Program-made: the position numbers and the translations under genes
In this document: positions 36,401-51,400 of the stretch, in pieces
Numbering within the stretch: position 1 is the first letter of the stretch
Layout: each line of letters starts with the position of its first letter
Notes under the pieces: generated by a model
The model's database searches: none
What the model was told of the DNA's origin: nothing
The model's input: only the letters and a program-made list of their open reading frames with translations
Source of the DNA: Watersipora subatra
Taxonomy: Eukaryota; Bryozoa; Gymnolaemata; Cheilostomatida; Watersiporidae
Direction: 5' to 3'
DNA length: 64,000 nucleotides
NCBI RefSeq assembly: GCF_963576615.1
Contig: NC_088711.1
Coordinates: 37,382,621-37,446,620 of the forward strand

Positions 36401-39400
36401 TAACAGAACATCTTTTTTGTATAACAATTTATACAAAAGTAAACATGTTTCATAGCTGACTGCAAAAATGCTGGAGCATGATAAAGCCCTAGGGTGCATA
36501 ACAGACAAAAATCACTTACCCATTTGAGGATGATGGCAAGAGTTGTGTGCTCATTGCTGCTCTCAGCAGTAACATTTATGAGCTCTAGATATGGGTCAGA
36601 GAGTTCCTTAGCTTCTAGAATCTCTGCCATTCCGACAGTTCCGACTACATAGGACTTTGCTTCCTTGAGCAGATTCATAATATGAACATAGCTAGATATC
36701 TCCTGTCTAACGGCTGTCCATGTCTGTAAAGAAATCTCCAGTCTGTATAGTAGTGGTAGTTGTAGTGTGAAAAGCATGCAACAATCAATTGCTTCATATA
36801 CAGCTCTTCATCTCCATGTACATTGATTGTTTAATTACAGTCTTTAAACATTTTTGTAGACTTACTTTGACAAAATTTCGATGTTAAGCAAACTAAATAC
36901 GTATATGAACATTCAAATTTAAAACCCAGTAAAAGTTTTTATATCCTGATCTCCCTCGAATAAAAGAGCCAAGAAAATCAAAAGAGTGAAAAAGCACCTG
37001 AGTGGAAGTGAACGGCTTGCCAAGCACAATGAAGAATGCCCTGAGTATATCAATAACACGAGAAGGCACTACGAGGTATTTCTCAAATGCCATTATATCC
37101 ACTGGGTTAAGGTCACACAGCTGCAAATAAAACAGGCCATCAACTGGATAGAAAGTGAGATATTGTACAGAGCTCTCGTACTGTACTCTGCGTGTACCCA
37201 GAGCTGTTATATTATCAATAAACATGTGACTTATTAGAGCTCAAGTTTATATTTCCAACACTGACAGTGACCAAAGTTCATCAAGTCATACAAAGTCTGT
37301 TTTTGAATGTGTGAACTTCTGACCCAATAAATAACAAAATAACATTTGAGAGAAATAAATAGGAACATTTCCAGTTGCATGTAGATACTGTCGCATAACA
37401 ATCAATTCAGTTGATTAAACTATTAACACGCTATAAATGAAAGAACTCACTATCATATAGAAAGCTTTTTATATCTCTATCTAAAGTAAAATGTATGAAA
37501 GACAGCTTGATCATTCTATTACATAGAGCTTACACATAGATTGCATTGAGCTTGCATAGAGCTCACATGGAGCTGACATAGAGCTTACACAGATCTTACA
37601 TAGAGCTCACATGGAGCTTACATAGAGCTTACATAGAGCTTACACAGATCTTACATAGAGCTCACATAAACCTTACATGTAGCTTACATAGATCTTACAT
37701 AGAGCTTACACAGAGCTTACACAGAGCTTACATAGAGCTTGCATAGATATTACATAGACCCTACATAGAGCTTACACAGAACTTACATAGAGCTTACACA
37801 GATCTTACATAGAGCTTACATATATCTTACATAGAGCTTACACAGAGCTTACATAGAGCTTACATAGATATTACATAGATCTACATAAAGCTTACAATAG
37901 ATCTTACATAGAGCTTACACAGAACTTACATAGAGCTTACATATATCTTACACAGATCTTACATAGAGCTTACATATATCTTACACAGAACTTACATAGA
38001 TCTTACAGAGAGCTTACATAGATATTACATAGATCTTACATAAATCTTACACAGATCTTACATAGAGCTTACACAGAACTTACATGTACATAAAGCTTAT
38101 GTGAAGCTTCAACAGAGCCTACATAGTTAAACTTACATCACTCCTAATTTCTTCAACACTGGAAAGAAAAGCACTAAGCTCTCCGGCCTTCTCTATAAGC
38201 GCTTTGATATAAACATCTAGCTTGTTCAAGGCTGGGATGTAGGCCTCTGGCAATAATGTTTTCAATGTTTTCAAGCTGAGAGTTGCTTGTTCGAGCATTT
38301 GTATGTACTTGATAACGTCAGCAGACTTCTCTACGACTGACATCTCTATGTCTGTAAATATTTCAAGCCAATCTTTTAGTTTCGTAAAATCATCATCATT
38401 CAGACGTGCGACTATGAAAAGCAATAACTACATGTTCTGAGGCAAACTTTTTTAATCAGATAGCCTGTAGGTGGTTTTTTTAATCAGATAGCCAGTAGGT
38501 GGTTTTTTTAATCAGATAGCCAGTAGGTGGTTTTTTTAATCAGATAGCCTGTAGGTGGTTTTTTAATCAGATAGCCAGTAGGTGGTTTTTTTAATCAGAT
38601 AGCCCGTAGGTGGTTTTTTTAATCAGATAGCCCGTAGGTGGGTTTTTTAATCAGATAGCCCGTAGGTAGTCTTTTTTAATCAGATAGCCAGTAGGTGGTT
38701 TTTTTAATCCGATAGCCCGTAGGTGGTTTTTTAATCAGATAGCCTGGAGGTGGGGGTTTAATAGGCTGGTTCTCAGGTATCCGACAGAGTTTTGTAAGTA
38801 ATTAATATTTGGCAAATCATGAGCTAATCTTTTATGTTGTGGTTGTGATGAAAGAACGAGAAGATAATTTATATACAACTAGCACTCAGCTGAGAAATAT
38901 CTGTATTTTTTTTTCGTAATGAGACAGTCTGCAGGTGGGTGTCTAAGAGGCCGGTTTACAGGAACCAGATAGAGTTTTGAAACCAAATATTCTTAGCAAC
39001 CTGGCCGGAGGCATGGAGCATATACGTGTGAAGTTTGGATAAAATCTGTCAAAATATATGAAAAAGCACGGCATTTACGTAGACTAACAGAAAGACACAA
39101 TGACCAACTGGGACTTAATAATAATATAGATTTGTAACTGATTGTCTGGGAACAAGCTGTTACAAATTTATGACTGTTCAGAAATAGCCAGTAGTATCTC
39201 AGTCTCTCACATGACAGTTCATAAGATATCATGAAACATGAACACACAGAGTATGCAAACATCTCAGTCTCTCACATGACAGTTCATAAGATATCATGAA
39301 ACATGAACACACAGAATATGCAAACATCTCAGTCTCTCACATGACAGTTCATAAGATAGCATGAAACATGAATGCACAAAATATGCAAACATCTCAGTCT

Positions 39401-42400
39401 CTCACATGACAGTTCATAAGATATCATGAAACATGAATGCACAGAATATGCAAACATCTCAGTCTCTCACATGACAGTTCATAAGATAGCATGAAACATG
39501 AACGCACAGAATATGCAAACAAAACCTGAACATTTAGATAACAACTTCATTTTGAACTTGTGAAAAGTTGGAGGTTAGGGAACAATCAGAGTTATCCTCA
39601 CCTGATTTTGCTGTAAGATATCTACCGCACACAACTGTCAACAGGTAAAATGTGTCCTTTGATTTGGACTCCATAGCTGAGGCATTCACCAAGTCTCTCA
39701 GCAGAGCGACTTTTCCATAATTCTCTTCTAACAAATGCTGTAAAAATAAGAAAAGATAATCTTCAATTCTTGCAATAATTATGGTAAAAACCAGCCTATT
39801 ACGTAATTTCGCTGGCCAATGACCTTGTTATAGCTGAAAATCATGTTTTTGAAATAGCTGTATATTAGCAATGTTCCCACAAACGTAAATGTCAAGAGAT
39901 TAGTTAATAGGTAGGAAACTTAGCAGTTACAATACATTCCTACAGCATACATTATCTCCCACTAACGGAAACAAGTATGCATCAACAACCATTGTTTACA
40001 TGCTGCATACGTGTACAATATTCTTACCATTTGATTGTGGAGTTGGGAATTACTTACTCAGTCCATAGCAACACTATAGTAGGAACACAACTCCTATTCA
40101 GTCAATCCATTTATATAGAAGTAGCTTTATAGTTATATTCATTCCATGTCTAGCAACTAAGGAAGCAACATCATTTAATTGTATACTAATAGTTGATCGA
40201 TCAACATGTATATTGTATCATAATATCTTACGTCTAGACTGTTAATCTAACCCCAACCCAGTCTTCAGAGGGTTGGTTGGAGGTGTACGTATATATGAGG
40301 CATCGTTACATGAACTATAGCATTGGATTAGCCTTGTTGTAGAATCGTAACCTGACCATCACTAGACTACCTCCCACCTATCGGCATTGACACTCACATA
40401 GACGGTGAATAACACTATAGCACCAGCTAACCAGAGCCCTCTGCCCTAACGACAAACACAACTGAAGTGAAGACTATCCATATATAAGGAGATTTGGACT
40501 CATACTAATACTGAAGGTAGATAGCTCATTTACAACAAAATAAGCTACAACAACCTTGCTAGCCTGTGCGCTTTATTTGGCTGAAGCTGTCAGCTTAAGC
40601 CTTAATAAAACCATATAATAGATTAAAATAATAGATTAAAATCAGTGAAGCTACAAAAAAAAACTAACAAATAGAGTTTGATCTTCGATGTAAGAGTGGA
40701 GTGAAAAATAGGTTTTAACCGATTGAACTGATGCAGTAGCTATTATTACAGTAGCTGTTATCTCTACAGCTCAAGGTGTAAGACTTGAATTAGAACTAAA
40801 TCAGAGCAGAACCTTACAGCCAGATTTAATCAGCTGATACAACATCTGATTTTGAACGCATGAATTTGTGACCAATAACGCTTAACGCATCGTCCAAAAT
40901 TTGTGAGAAACTATCACTTCTCACCTAGAATAAATAGTATCACTTCTCACCTAAAATAAATACTATCACTTCTCACCTAGAATAAATACTATCACTTCTC
41001 ACCTAGAATAAATAGTATCACTTCTCACCTAGAATAAATACTATCACTTCTCACCTAGAATAAATACTATCACTTCTCACCTAGAATAAATACTATCACT
41101 TCTCACCTAGAATAAATACTATCACTTCTCACCTAGAATAAATACTATCACTTCTCACCTAGAATAAATACTATCACTTCTCACCTAGAATAAATACTAT
41201 CACTTCTCACCTAGAATAAATACTATCACTTCTCACCTAGAATAAATACTATCATTTCTCACCTAGAATAAATAGTATCACTTCTCACCTAAAATAAATA
41301 CTATCACTTCTCACCTAGAATAAATACTATCACTTCTCACCTAGAATAAATACTATCACTTCTCACCTAGAATAAATACTATCACTTCTCACCTAGAATA
41401 AATACTATCACTTCTCACCTAGAATAAATACTATCATTTCTCACCTAGAATAAATAGTATCACTTCTCACCTAAAATAAATACTATCACTTCTCGCCTAG
41501 AATAAACATCATTTAAATAGTATTGTCGAAACTACAACTCACGTATAATTTGTCAAAAGGTATTTATGGAAGAAAAGATGTACAAAAGTAAGTAAATAAA
41601 TAGCATCTAAAACTAATAAAAATGACATTTCATGTAAAGTTTTGCTATAAAAAATATTATTTTGGACAAACCTTTTTGGATGAAACACAAAAAAATTCTA
41701 AAATTTTGGAAAGCTATCTAAGATTTGGAAAGCTATCTAAGATTTGGAAAGCTATCTAAGAGTTTGGAAAGCTATCTAAGAGTTTGGAAAGCATTGTGCA
41801 TGAAATGAATAAACTATAAAGAACTAACTGATAATGAAAAATTTATATTTTTTTAAACTTGGTTTTCAGCCATTGTTATCTTTATTAAAATAATCTGACT
41901 AAAACAGGCTGATTATAAGAAATCACTTTTAAAGCGATCATCAATTTACTTTATGTTATTCTGAAAAACTAAATAGTTTAGGTGAAACCTGATGCTTTGA
42001 AGTTTCAGATGCCATATAAGATTAACCAAAAATAAGTTCATGCTTTTAATACTGACATACCACAGTATGTAAAACCATATTTGTAATTAATTGCAACTCC
42101 TACTATGGCAATGTTTTTCTCTCTAGTACTGTATATACCAGATAGCGCAAACAGTAGTGATGTTATACTACTAATTAGCACTGTATATACAAGATAGGGC
42201 ACACAGTAGTGTTGTTATACTACTTATTACCACTGTATATATCAGATAGAGCAGACAGTAATGATGTTATACTACTTATTAGCACCGTATATACAAGGTA
42301 GGGCAGACAGTAGTGATGTTATACTACTTATTACCACTGTATATATCAGATAGAGCAGACAGTAGTACTGTTATACTACTTATTAGCACTGTATATATCA

Positions 42401-45400
42401 GATAGAGCAGACAGTAGTGTTATTATACTACTTATTATCACTGTATATGTCAGATAGAGCAGACAGTAGTACTGTTATACTACTTATTAGCACTGTATAC
42501 ATCAGATAGAGCAGACAGTAGTGATGTTATACTACTTATTATCACTGTATATATCAGATAGAGCAGACAGTAGTGATGTTATACTACTTATTATCACTGT
42601 ATATATCAGATAGGGCAGACAGTAGTGTTGTTATACTACTTATTATCACTGTATATATCAGATAGAGCAGACAGTAGTGATGTTATACTACTTATTATCA
42701 CTGTATATATCAGATAGAACAGACAATAGTGCTGTTATACTACTTATAAGCACTGTATATATCAGATAGAGCGGACAGTAGTACTGTTATACTACTTATT
42801 AGCACTGTATATACAAGATAGGGCAGACAGTAGTGTTGTTATACTACTTATTATCACTGTATATATCAGATAGAGCAGACAGTAGTGATGTTATACTACT
42901 TATTATCACTGTATATATCAGATAGAACAGACAATAGTGCTGTTATACTACTTATAAGCACTGTATATATCAGATAGAGCGGACAGTAGTACTGTTATAC
43001 TACTTATTAGCACTGTATATACAAGATAGGGCAGACAGTAGTGTTGTTATACTACTTGATAGCACTGTATATATCAGATAGAGCAGACAGTAGTGATGTT
43101 ATACTACTTATTATCACTGTATATATCAGATAGAGCAGACAAAAGTGCTGTTATACTACTTATTAGCACTGTATATATCAGATAGAGCAGACAGTAGTGA
43201 TGTTATACTACTTATTATCACTGTATATATCAGATAGAGCAGACAGTAGTGATGTTATACTACTTATTATCACTGTATATATCAGATAGAGCAGACAGTA
43301 GTGCTGTTATACTACTTATTAGCACTGTATATATCAGATAGAGCAGACAGTAGTGTTGTTATACTACTTATTATCACTGTATACATCAGATAGAGCAGAC
43401 AGTAGTGTTGTTATACTACTTATTAGCACTGTATATATCAGATAGAGCAGACAGTAGTGTTGTTATACTACTTATTATCACTGTATATATCAGATAGAGC
43501 AGACAGTAGTACTGTTATACTACTTATTAGCACTGTATATATCAGATAGAGCAGACAGTAGTACTGTTATACTACTTATTATCACTGTATACATCAGATA
43601 GGGCAGACAGTAGTGTTGTTATACTACTTATTATCACTGTATACATCAGATAGGGCAGACAGTAGTGTTGTTATACTACTTATTAGCACTGTATATATCA
43701 GATAGAGCAGACAGTAGTGATGTTATACTACTTATTATCACTGTATACATCAGATAGAGCAGACAGTAGTGTTGTTACACTACTTATTAGCACTGTATAT
43801 ATCAGATAGAGCAGACAGTAGTACTGTTATACTACTTATTATCACTGTATATATCAGATAGAGCAGACAAAAGTGCTGTTATACTACTTATTAGCACTGT
43901 ATATATCAGATAGAGCAGACAGTAGTGTTGTTATACTACTTATTATCACTGTATATATCAGATAGAGCAGACAGTAGTACTGTTATACTACTTATTAGCA
44001 CTGTATATATCAGATAGAGCAGACAGTAGTACTGTTATACTACTTATTATCACTGTATACATCAGATAGGGCAGACAGTAGTGTTGTTATACTACTTGAT
44101 AGCACTGTATATATCAGATAGAGCAGACAGTAGTGCTGTTATACTACTTATTATCACTGTATACATCAGATAGAGCAGACAGTAGTGTTGTTATACTACT
44201 TATTATCACTGTATATATCAGATAGAGCAGACAGTAGTACTGTTATACTACTTATTAGCACTGTATATATCAGGTAGGGCAGACAGTAGTACTATTATAC
44301 TACTTGATAGCACTGTATATATCAGATAGAGCAGACAGTAGTACTGTTATACTACTTATTAGCACTGTATATATCAGGTAGGGCAGACAGTAGTACTATT
44401 ATACTACTTGATAGCACTGTATATATCAGATAGAGCAGACAGTAGTACTGTTATACTACTTGATAGCACTGATACTAACATATCGTTTAAATGACAGACA
44501 ATACATTGCTTAAATTACTTTGTCACCACCTTTCTAAATTGACTGTCGACCAGGTTAGTCACTGCTGACAGTGCTGCCTTTTGAGCACCATCTATATCTG
44601 GAAATCCAGAGTTCTCAAATTTTGTAATTATTGGCATAATAGCTTGAATATTCCCTGTAGCATTAAGGGTGGCTGTGGCACTCCTCAACTCTTCTTTCAT
44701 TGCATTATACTCTCCCACTACAATATATTATATCTATAAATGACCACTTGAGTCTACAGAATTCTAGGTGCTGTAGTCTTGCAGAATGCAAGCAGCAAAA
44801 GAATACTCCCATTTGTATCTTTAATATCAAATTTAAAATTTAGATTAAATACCCAAATTTAAACAGGCTGTTAGCAAACTTTAAAACAACAGTTTTTTCT
44901 ACAAACACAGCTTCAGGGATAAAAAAGGAATGAGGTTTTTCAACATTTTTACTTTCAATTTAATTGATTTTAAGTTTAAAAATGTTTATATTATAACTCA
45001 TCAAACCATCACAAAAAAAGTTACACAAGATTCAGAAAAGTACATGGCAACAAAAACTAACAACTTTATTTTTAGAGATATTAATGAAGGAAGAGCAGCT
45101 TTTGTAAATTACAAAAGGTAATATAAATAAATATAGAGCATACTAACTTCTACTTGGGTACCTAAAACCAAAGTTATTATTTGCTCTTCAGAGCATTCAC
45201 TAATCAAAATACTTGAAGGTAAACCAAAATGTTCGACTAAGGGTTATGCAATGACAAAAATCTTTAGATCTACTCAGAAAGCTGTCAAGTGGTGTGACAA
45301 GGAGTTCCTAATCAGGAAGCTAATAACCAAGAAGTCAATGACCCAAAAGTTAATAACCAGAAAATTGATAACCAGAAAGTTAATAACCAGAAAGTTAATA

Positions 45401-48400
45401 ACCAGAAAGTTAATAACCAGAAAGTTAATAAACCATAACTGCCACGAACAACTTTTATCGTATTTGCTAGGTAAATCAGACACGCTGATTCCGATTTTGT
45501 AATCAAAATAAAGATTAGGCCACTAACTTTCAGAGTAATGAAGGATTTTTTATAGCGTTTTAATATCGGTCTCGAAAACAACACGATCGGCATAACAAGC
45601 TCCGCCCATAAATACGTGACGTAACCTAGCTTTTCAGGAACAGAAGTTACGTAGGTATGTTTAGACCGATTTAGAATAATAGAGATGGGTGTTTTAAAAT
45701 CCATTAATATCTAAATTCAGCCTTAAAAATAATATCAGTCTTTTCAGAAAGGTAGATAAGCTATTTAGCATTGCATATTTAAAAGGCGCGATAACAACGC
45801 TAGCTTGTGATAAAACCGCGCTTTTTGAGCTAATTTTTCTCGGCGTCCAGCCCATTTAAACGTCATGTAGCAAGCTGCGAGCAATTTTAAATAGTTTATA
45901 TCCCTTTCATAAAAAACTGAAATTATTTTACAGGCTGGATTTAGATAATAATGGGTTTTAAGACACCCATCTCTATTATTTTAAATCGGACTAAACATTC
46001 CGAACTTCCGTTTCTGAAAAAGCTAGGTTTCGTCACATATTTATGGGCGGAGCTTGTAATGCCGATTGTGTTGTTTTCGAAACGGATATTGAAACGCTTT
46101 AAAAAAGCCTAAATGACTTTGAAGGTTAGTGGACTAATCTTTATTTTGAGTACAAAATCGGAATCAGCGTGTCTGATTTACCTAGTAAATACGATAAAAG
46201 TTGTTCGTGACAGTTATGGTTTAATGACTAAGAATTTCATAACCAAAAAACTAATTGTCAAAGTCTTTATGAATAAAAGGTTGCAGACTAAAAAGTTGAT
46301 GATCATGAAGTTACACTAACAAGGGAACTACGCAGCGCAGCGAGTTGATAGATTTTTTTCCTAATTAACCAGATTAATAACCACACATATAGTGAAACTT
46401 ATAGCCTACATAATGATTTTTTTCATATTTTGCATATTTTTTGCATATTTTCAAACAAAATGATTAATAAAGGAAAACAGAAAGTTAACTCACTGTTGTG
46501 CTCTAGTCTTGTGTTCATTTTACTCAACTTGATAGACAATTCCTTGATCTGCTTTTCAATCATTTTAATTAGCTCTATTCTTGCTTCAGGTAAGGGTCGT
46601 ATAAACTCTGCAAGACTATGGAAACAGGCAATACTTTACTGATTACATTAACAACATAAATCTATACAACATGTCTCAAGGTAACTGTACTTCCTAAAGT
46701 CTTGCTGTATCACATCAAATTACTCTATTTATATTTTACAATCTTCTTGAGCTCAGCTCAAAAGACCCCCAACACCAATTCTTATTTTTCAACTGCTATC
46801 TTTACAAATTTAATGCACATCTCATGTATGCTCCACTGAAAGTTGTTTAAATAATTCATTCAAGACAAAGTCTCATCATAGCTCATCTCAAAACAGATTA
46901 AGTACTTTTATACCTTTTAAGAGCTTGTAAATCTTTTCTCTGCACAGCCTCTTCTATTTCTAATTCACAGAGTTCGGTAAACCGACTTTCAGCTTTTGCC
47001 AGGATATACTCTTTGTCTACAATGTTCAACTCCCTGCTGATGGTTTGTGTGCTCTTCAGCTTCATCCAGAGGGCCTGAAGTAGTAGGTATAATAGCAACT
47101 GGTCATAGTACTATGGTTGATCTGCAGCCACAAGGGCATCAACTCTAAGACACTGTCGATAAAGCTCCTCCTGTGCTCCTCACTCACTCTAATCACCAAA
47201 TTACACACTAAATGTAAGAACCATTTAAAATAGAACTTTGTTTTTTCATTACTTCAGTATCTTTAATATTTTTAGTATTTAAATGCACTGTAACATAATA
47301 TTAGTACTACAAATAGAGTAGTAACAGTGGTAGAGTTCGCAGTACTAGTTTTTTACTAGTACTAGTAGTGTTGGTGGTAGTAGTAGAGTTAGTAATTCTA
47401 GTAATGTTAGTAATACTAACAGTGTTAGTGTTACCTGTAAATAGACCAACTTTACACGTGTATTTTAAACTAATCGTGTTAATCAACCTTCTCATCTAAC
47501 TTTGCATGCTTAGCACCATGTTGGGCAGATTGTCATCCTAGTGATAAATATTACGTTTGCTATAATTCTTGTTTTATACCTTTTAATGAAATAATATTAT
47601 ACTATTTGAATATGTAATGCGTTTAATAGTTAAACCAGTGACTCATTGTACCTATCCAACATTACTAGATGTGTTTATTAGTGTTGATTAACTAGGGCAA
47701 CTGCTAATCAAATGATATTTTAATATAAAAGATAGATTACGAGTTTCATCAGAAAAGAAACATAAAGAATACTTTCCTATCTTTTATTTACATAACTTTA
47801 AACTAACAAAACAAAATCTTTCATAAATTACAATATATAAAATTTAGGAATCAGCCTAGTAGCACAAAACGCAGCAAAGCTACTGTAGGAAGTGAATCAA
47901 CTCATAAAGAGAGGCTGATATAGACATTGATATTTAAGATGACACAGTTACTGACTATTGCATCAAGCTTTATCGACTTCACACACATACATGTACAGTG
48001 ACAGTAAACTTTATCGACTTCACACACATACATGTACAGTGACAGTAAACATTATCGGCTTCACACACATACATGTACAGTGACAGTAAACTTTATCGAC
48101 TTCACACACATACATGTACAGTGACAGTAAACTTTATCACACAATTGCACATGTGGAAACATGGTTTGCTATTCAATGTTCAAGACACAAATGAAAAAGT
48201 AAGTAAATGCCTGATGAAGTGTTGTTAGAAAACTAATGACAACTTATAATTCTTTTGAATAATCTGTTTTGTACATCTTTTCTAGATGCAGCTAATGAAT
48301 CTATATAACAAGATAGTTAGTTATGTAAAAGACCACCCAAATAGTTGTGTAAAAGACCACTCAAGTAGTTGTGTAAAAGACCAACCAGGTAGTTGTGTAA

Positions 48401-51400
48401 AAGACCACACAGGTAGTTGTGTAAAAGACCAACCAGGTAGTTGTGTAGAAAACCACACAGGTAGTTGTGTAAAAGACCAACCAGGTAGTTGTGTAAAAGA
48501 CCCCACAGGTAGTTGTGTAAACGACCAACCAGGTAGTTGTGTAAAAGACCACACAGGTAGTTGTGTAAAAGACCAACCAGGTAGTTGTGTAAAAGACCAC
48601 ACAGGTAGTTGTGTAAAAGACCACACAGGTAGTTGTGTATAAGACCAACCAGGTAGTTATGTAAAAGACCACCCAAGTAGTTGTGTAAAAGACCACCCAA
48701 GTAGCTGTGTAAAAGACCACAGGTAGTTGTGTAAAAGACCAACCAGGTAGTTGTGTAAAAGACCACACAGGTATTTGTGTAAAAGACCAACCAGGTAGTT
48801 GTGTAAAAGACCACACAGGTAGTTGTGTAAACGACCAACCAGGTAGTTGTGTAAAAGACCACACAGGTAGTTGTGTAAAAGACCACACAGGTAGTTGTGT
48901 ATCAGACCACACAGGTAATTGTGTAAAAGACCTTTACAGATTTGTGAAATATTTGCAGCCAACTGATAGTCATCACAATTTCAGGTGTATGCTAACAGCT
49001 CACCTACCTCTCATCTCATCTATGTGTATCAATACTAGCTTACCTTGCTATCCTTGGAGAAGGAGATCATTTCCTTAAGTGAAGCAAAAGCTACCTGGTA
49101 AAGCTTAGTTTCTGCTTTCTCAATAACATCTCCTGGGTCAGGTAGACCAAGCTTGCTAAACTCCATCTTGGCAGCGATAATCGCTGCCGAAAGATGTTTA
49201 ATGTCAGGCTCAGATTGTGCCAAGATTTTTAATAGAAACGGAACGAGTTGCTGATATAGTAGAGTTTTTCCTGCTTCCTCCAACCCTAAGAAACAGACAT
49301 GGAGAACGGATGTTCACATATAATATAATATAAGTGCAGGCAGCATTATGCTGAACACTTGGTCAAAACAATCAAACAGATAAACCTATTTGAGGCAAAC
49401 GTAAGTGTGGTAAACAATAAGCACACAAAGATTGACCATGTAGAAAAATATAGCAGGTCGACAACACATGTAAATAGCACACTAAACAATATTGACATGA
49501 CCACAAAACAAAAAATACAAAAAACTGTAGAAAATTGAAAACATGTTTTCACAAGCACCACAGAATATATAAGTTACACAAACAATCCATTATGAAAACA
49601 AAGACAAAAATAGCATGAACAGAATAATAGAAATAGGATTGACATGTGATTACAAGTGGCACATGAAGTGTCTACTAAACCTAATGATAGAAATAGAATG
49701 GACATATGATTACAAGTGGCATATGAAGTGCATACCAAATCTAATGATAGAAATAAGATTTTCTTTATGGTCAAACTGAAATATTTAAAGCGATGTTGCT
49801 AATGCTACAGGGAGGTACTCTCCGCATTCTTTCACAGTGATGTACCAACAGCCAAGCAGACTGACCATTTATGGATTTTCTTCGACTTATCATAGGAACT
49901 TACGAGTTTGTCGTTCTTTAACTTTTACATGTAGCAAAGGTTTTCATGAATAAAAGAAGGTAGTCTATTTCAATTTATAAGAACCTTTGCTACAAGTTGA
50001 AGTATGACAAGCTCGCAATTTCCTATTATTAGTCTATGAACAAGAAAAGGAAATTTCCTAGCAGTCATCACACTTTTCCTACATTTGTAGGTAAAAATGA
50101 TGTAATACTTTGTTTTTGAGTTGGCTAAAACCAGATAAATTATGTGAAATGAGGTCTGAACTCACTTCGGTGGTCTGTAATGTTGTATTGCTTCTTGCTC
50201 ATTATAAACGCTGCCAGAATAACTGAGAGCGTCTTTGGCCTTGATTTGGACTTGATTGCAGCTTGAAGTTGCTTGGCGACCATGTTGTACAGCATCTGCG
50301 TTAACATGAGATAGCATTGTGGGATGGACTACCTTCTAATAATTATATGTTAACATGAGATAGAGTTGCGGGATGAACTACTTTATAATATATGTTAACA
50401 TGAGATAGTTTTATGGGATGAACTACCTTATAATATATGTTAACATGATATAGTGCGAACTATTTGACAATTTGTGTTAACATGAGATTACATAAGCAGG
50501 TTCTTTATTTTCTAATCTCCCAGGCAACACATGGGTTTCCGCAACGTCATATATTCACTGTATATAAGCGTATGTTTAGTTGTAAAACAGTTGAAGATGT
50601 CCTTATGCCAGGCATGTTGATGTTACAGTAAGTACAATTAAAAAGCTCAAGATTAGATACAAGATCTATTGGTAATTTGAAAAGGCATTGCAGTACACTA
50701 AATATCGAAAGGAAGAGGGCTTTGTACACAGAAACTTTCTTATTTAACCTCGCTTCTTTCAACATACATTGGCTTGAAAGATCTTTTTGGAGATTTTCAA
50801 TAAATAATTGATGTAAAGTTTGTTTTCGATCAATATTTCCTAAATGCCTTATCAACATACCTAGGAAGGCTTATAGCATTGTAGCACCTACTTTTTCTGT
50901 TTTTATAACTATTTTTTCCTTGTCTTGGAGCCCAAATTTGTTAAGTTCTGATCGAAGCCGATTGACCACCTGGTAGATATCTTCAGGAGTTTTTGCGTGC
51001 TCTAAAGTTTTGGCTATTGGAGGTATTACAAGGTTGTACAGGTTTCTGTTTGCCTTGTCTAAAAATCCCGATGCGTCCTAACAAAGACATTGCAGAGTTT
51101 ACTAGTGACACAAATATAGTTCAATATCTAACAAAAGGGTTGTATGAGCGACTATGATCTTTTTATGAGAACATACATTAACTAGTGAGAAGGTGGTATG
51201 CAGTCTAGGTGACAGTGCTGAAACTAGGCAGAGAAGAAACGTGGCCAGACAGCCAAATCTATGTAATGTGTAATAAACGTAAAGTGTGCATACAGCTGAT
51301 AGTATAATGAATATAAAATATAAACTGAACTTACAGCTGATAGTATAATGAATATAAAATATAAACTGAACATACAGCTGACAGTGTAATGAATATAAAA

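Noticed and set aside
37525-44472. Regularly spaced repeats that look like a CRISPR array
   Set aside because: Head-to-tail minisatellites with no unique spacers, in introns of an animal gene.
48286-48962. Several long overlapping ORFs on both strands
   Set aside because: They follow a 24-bp tandem repeat; octapeptide repeats in every frame are a by-product of the period.
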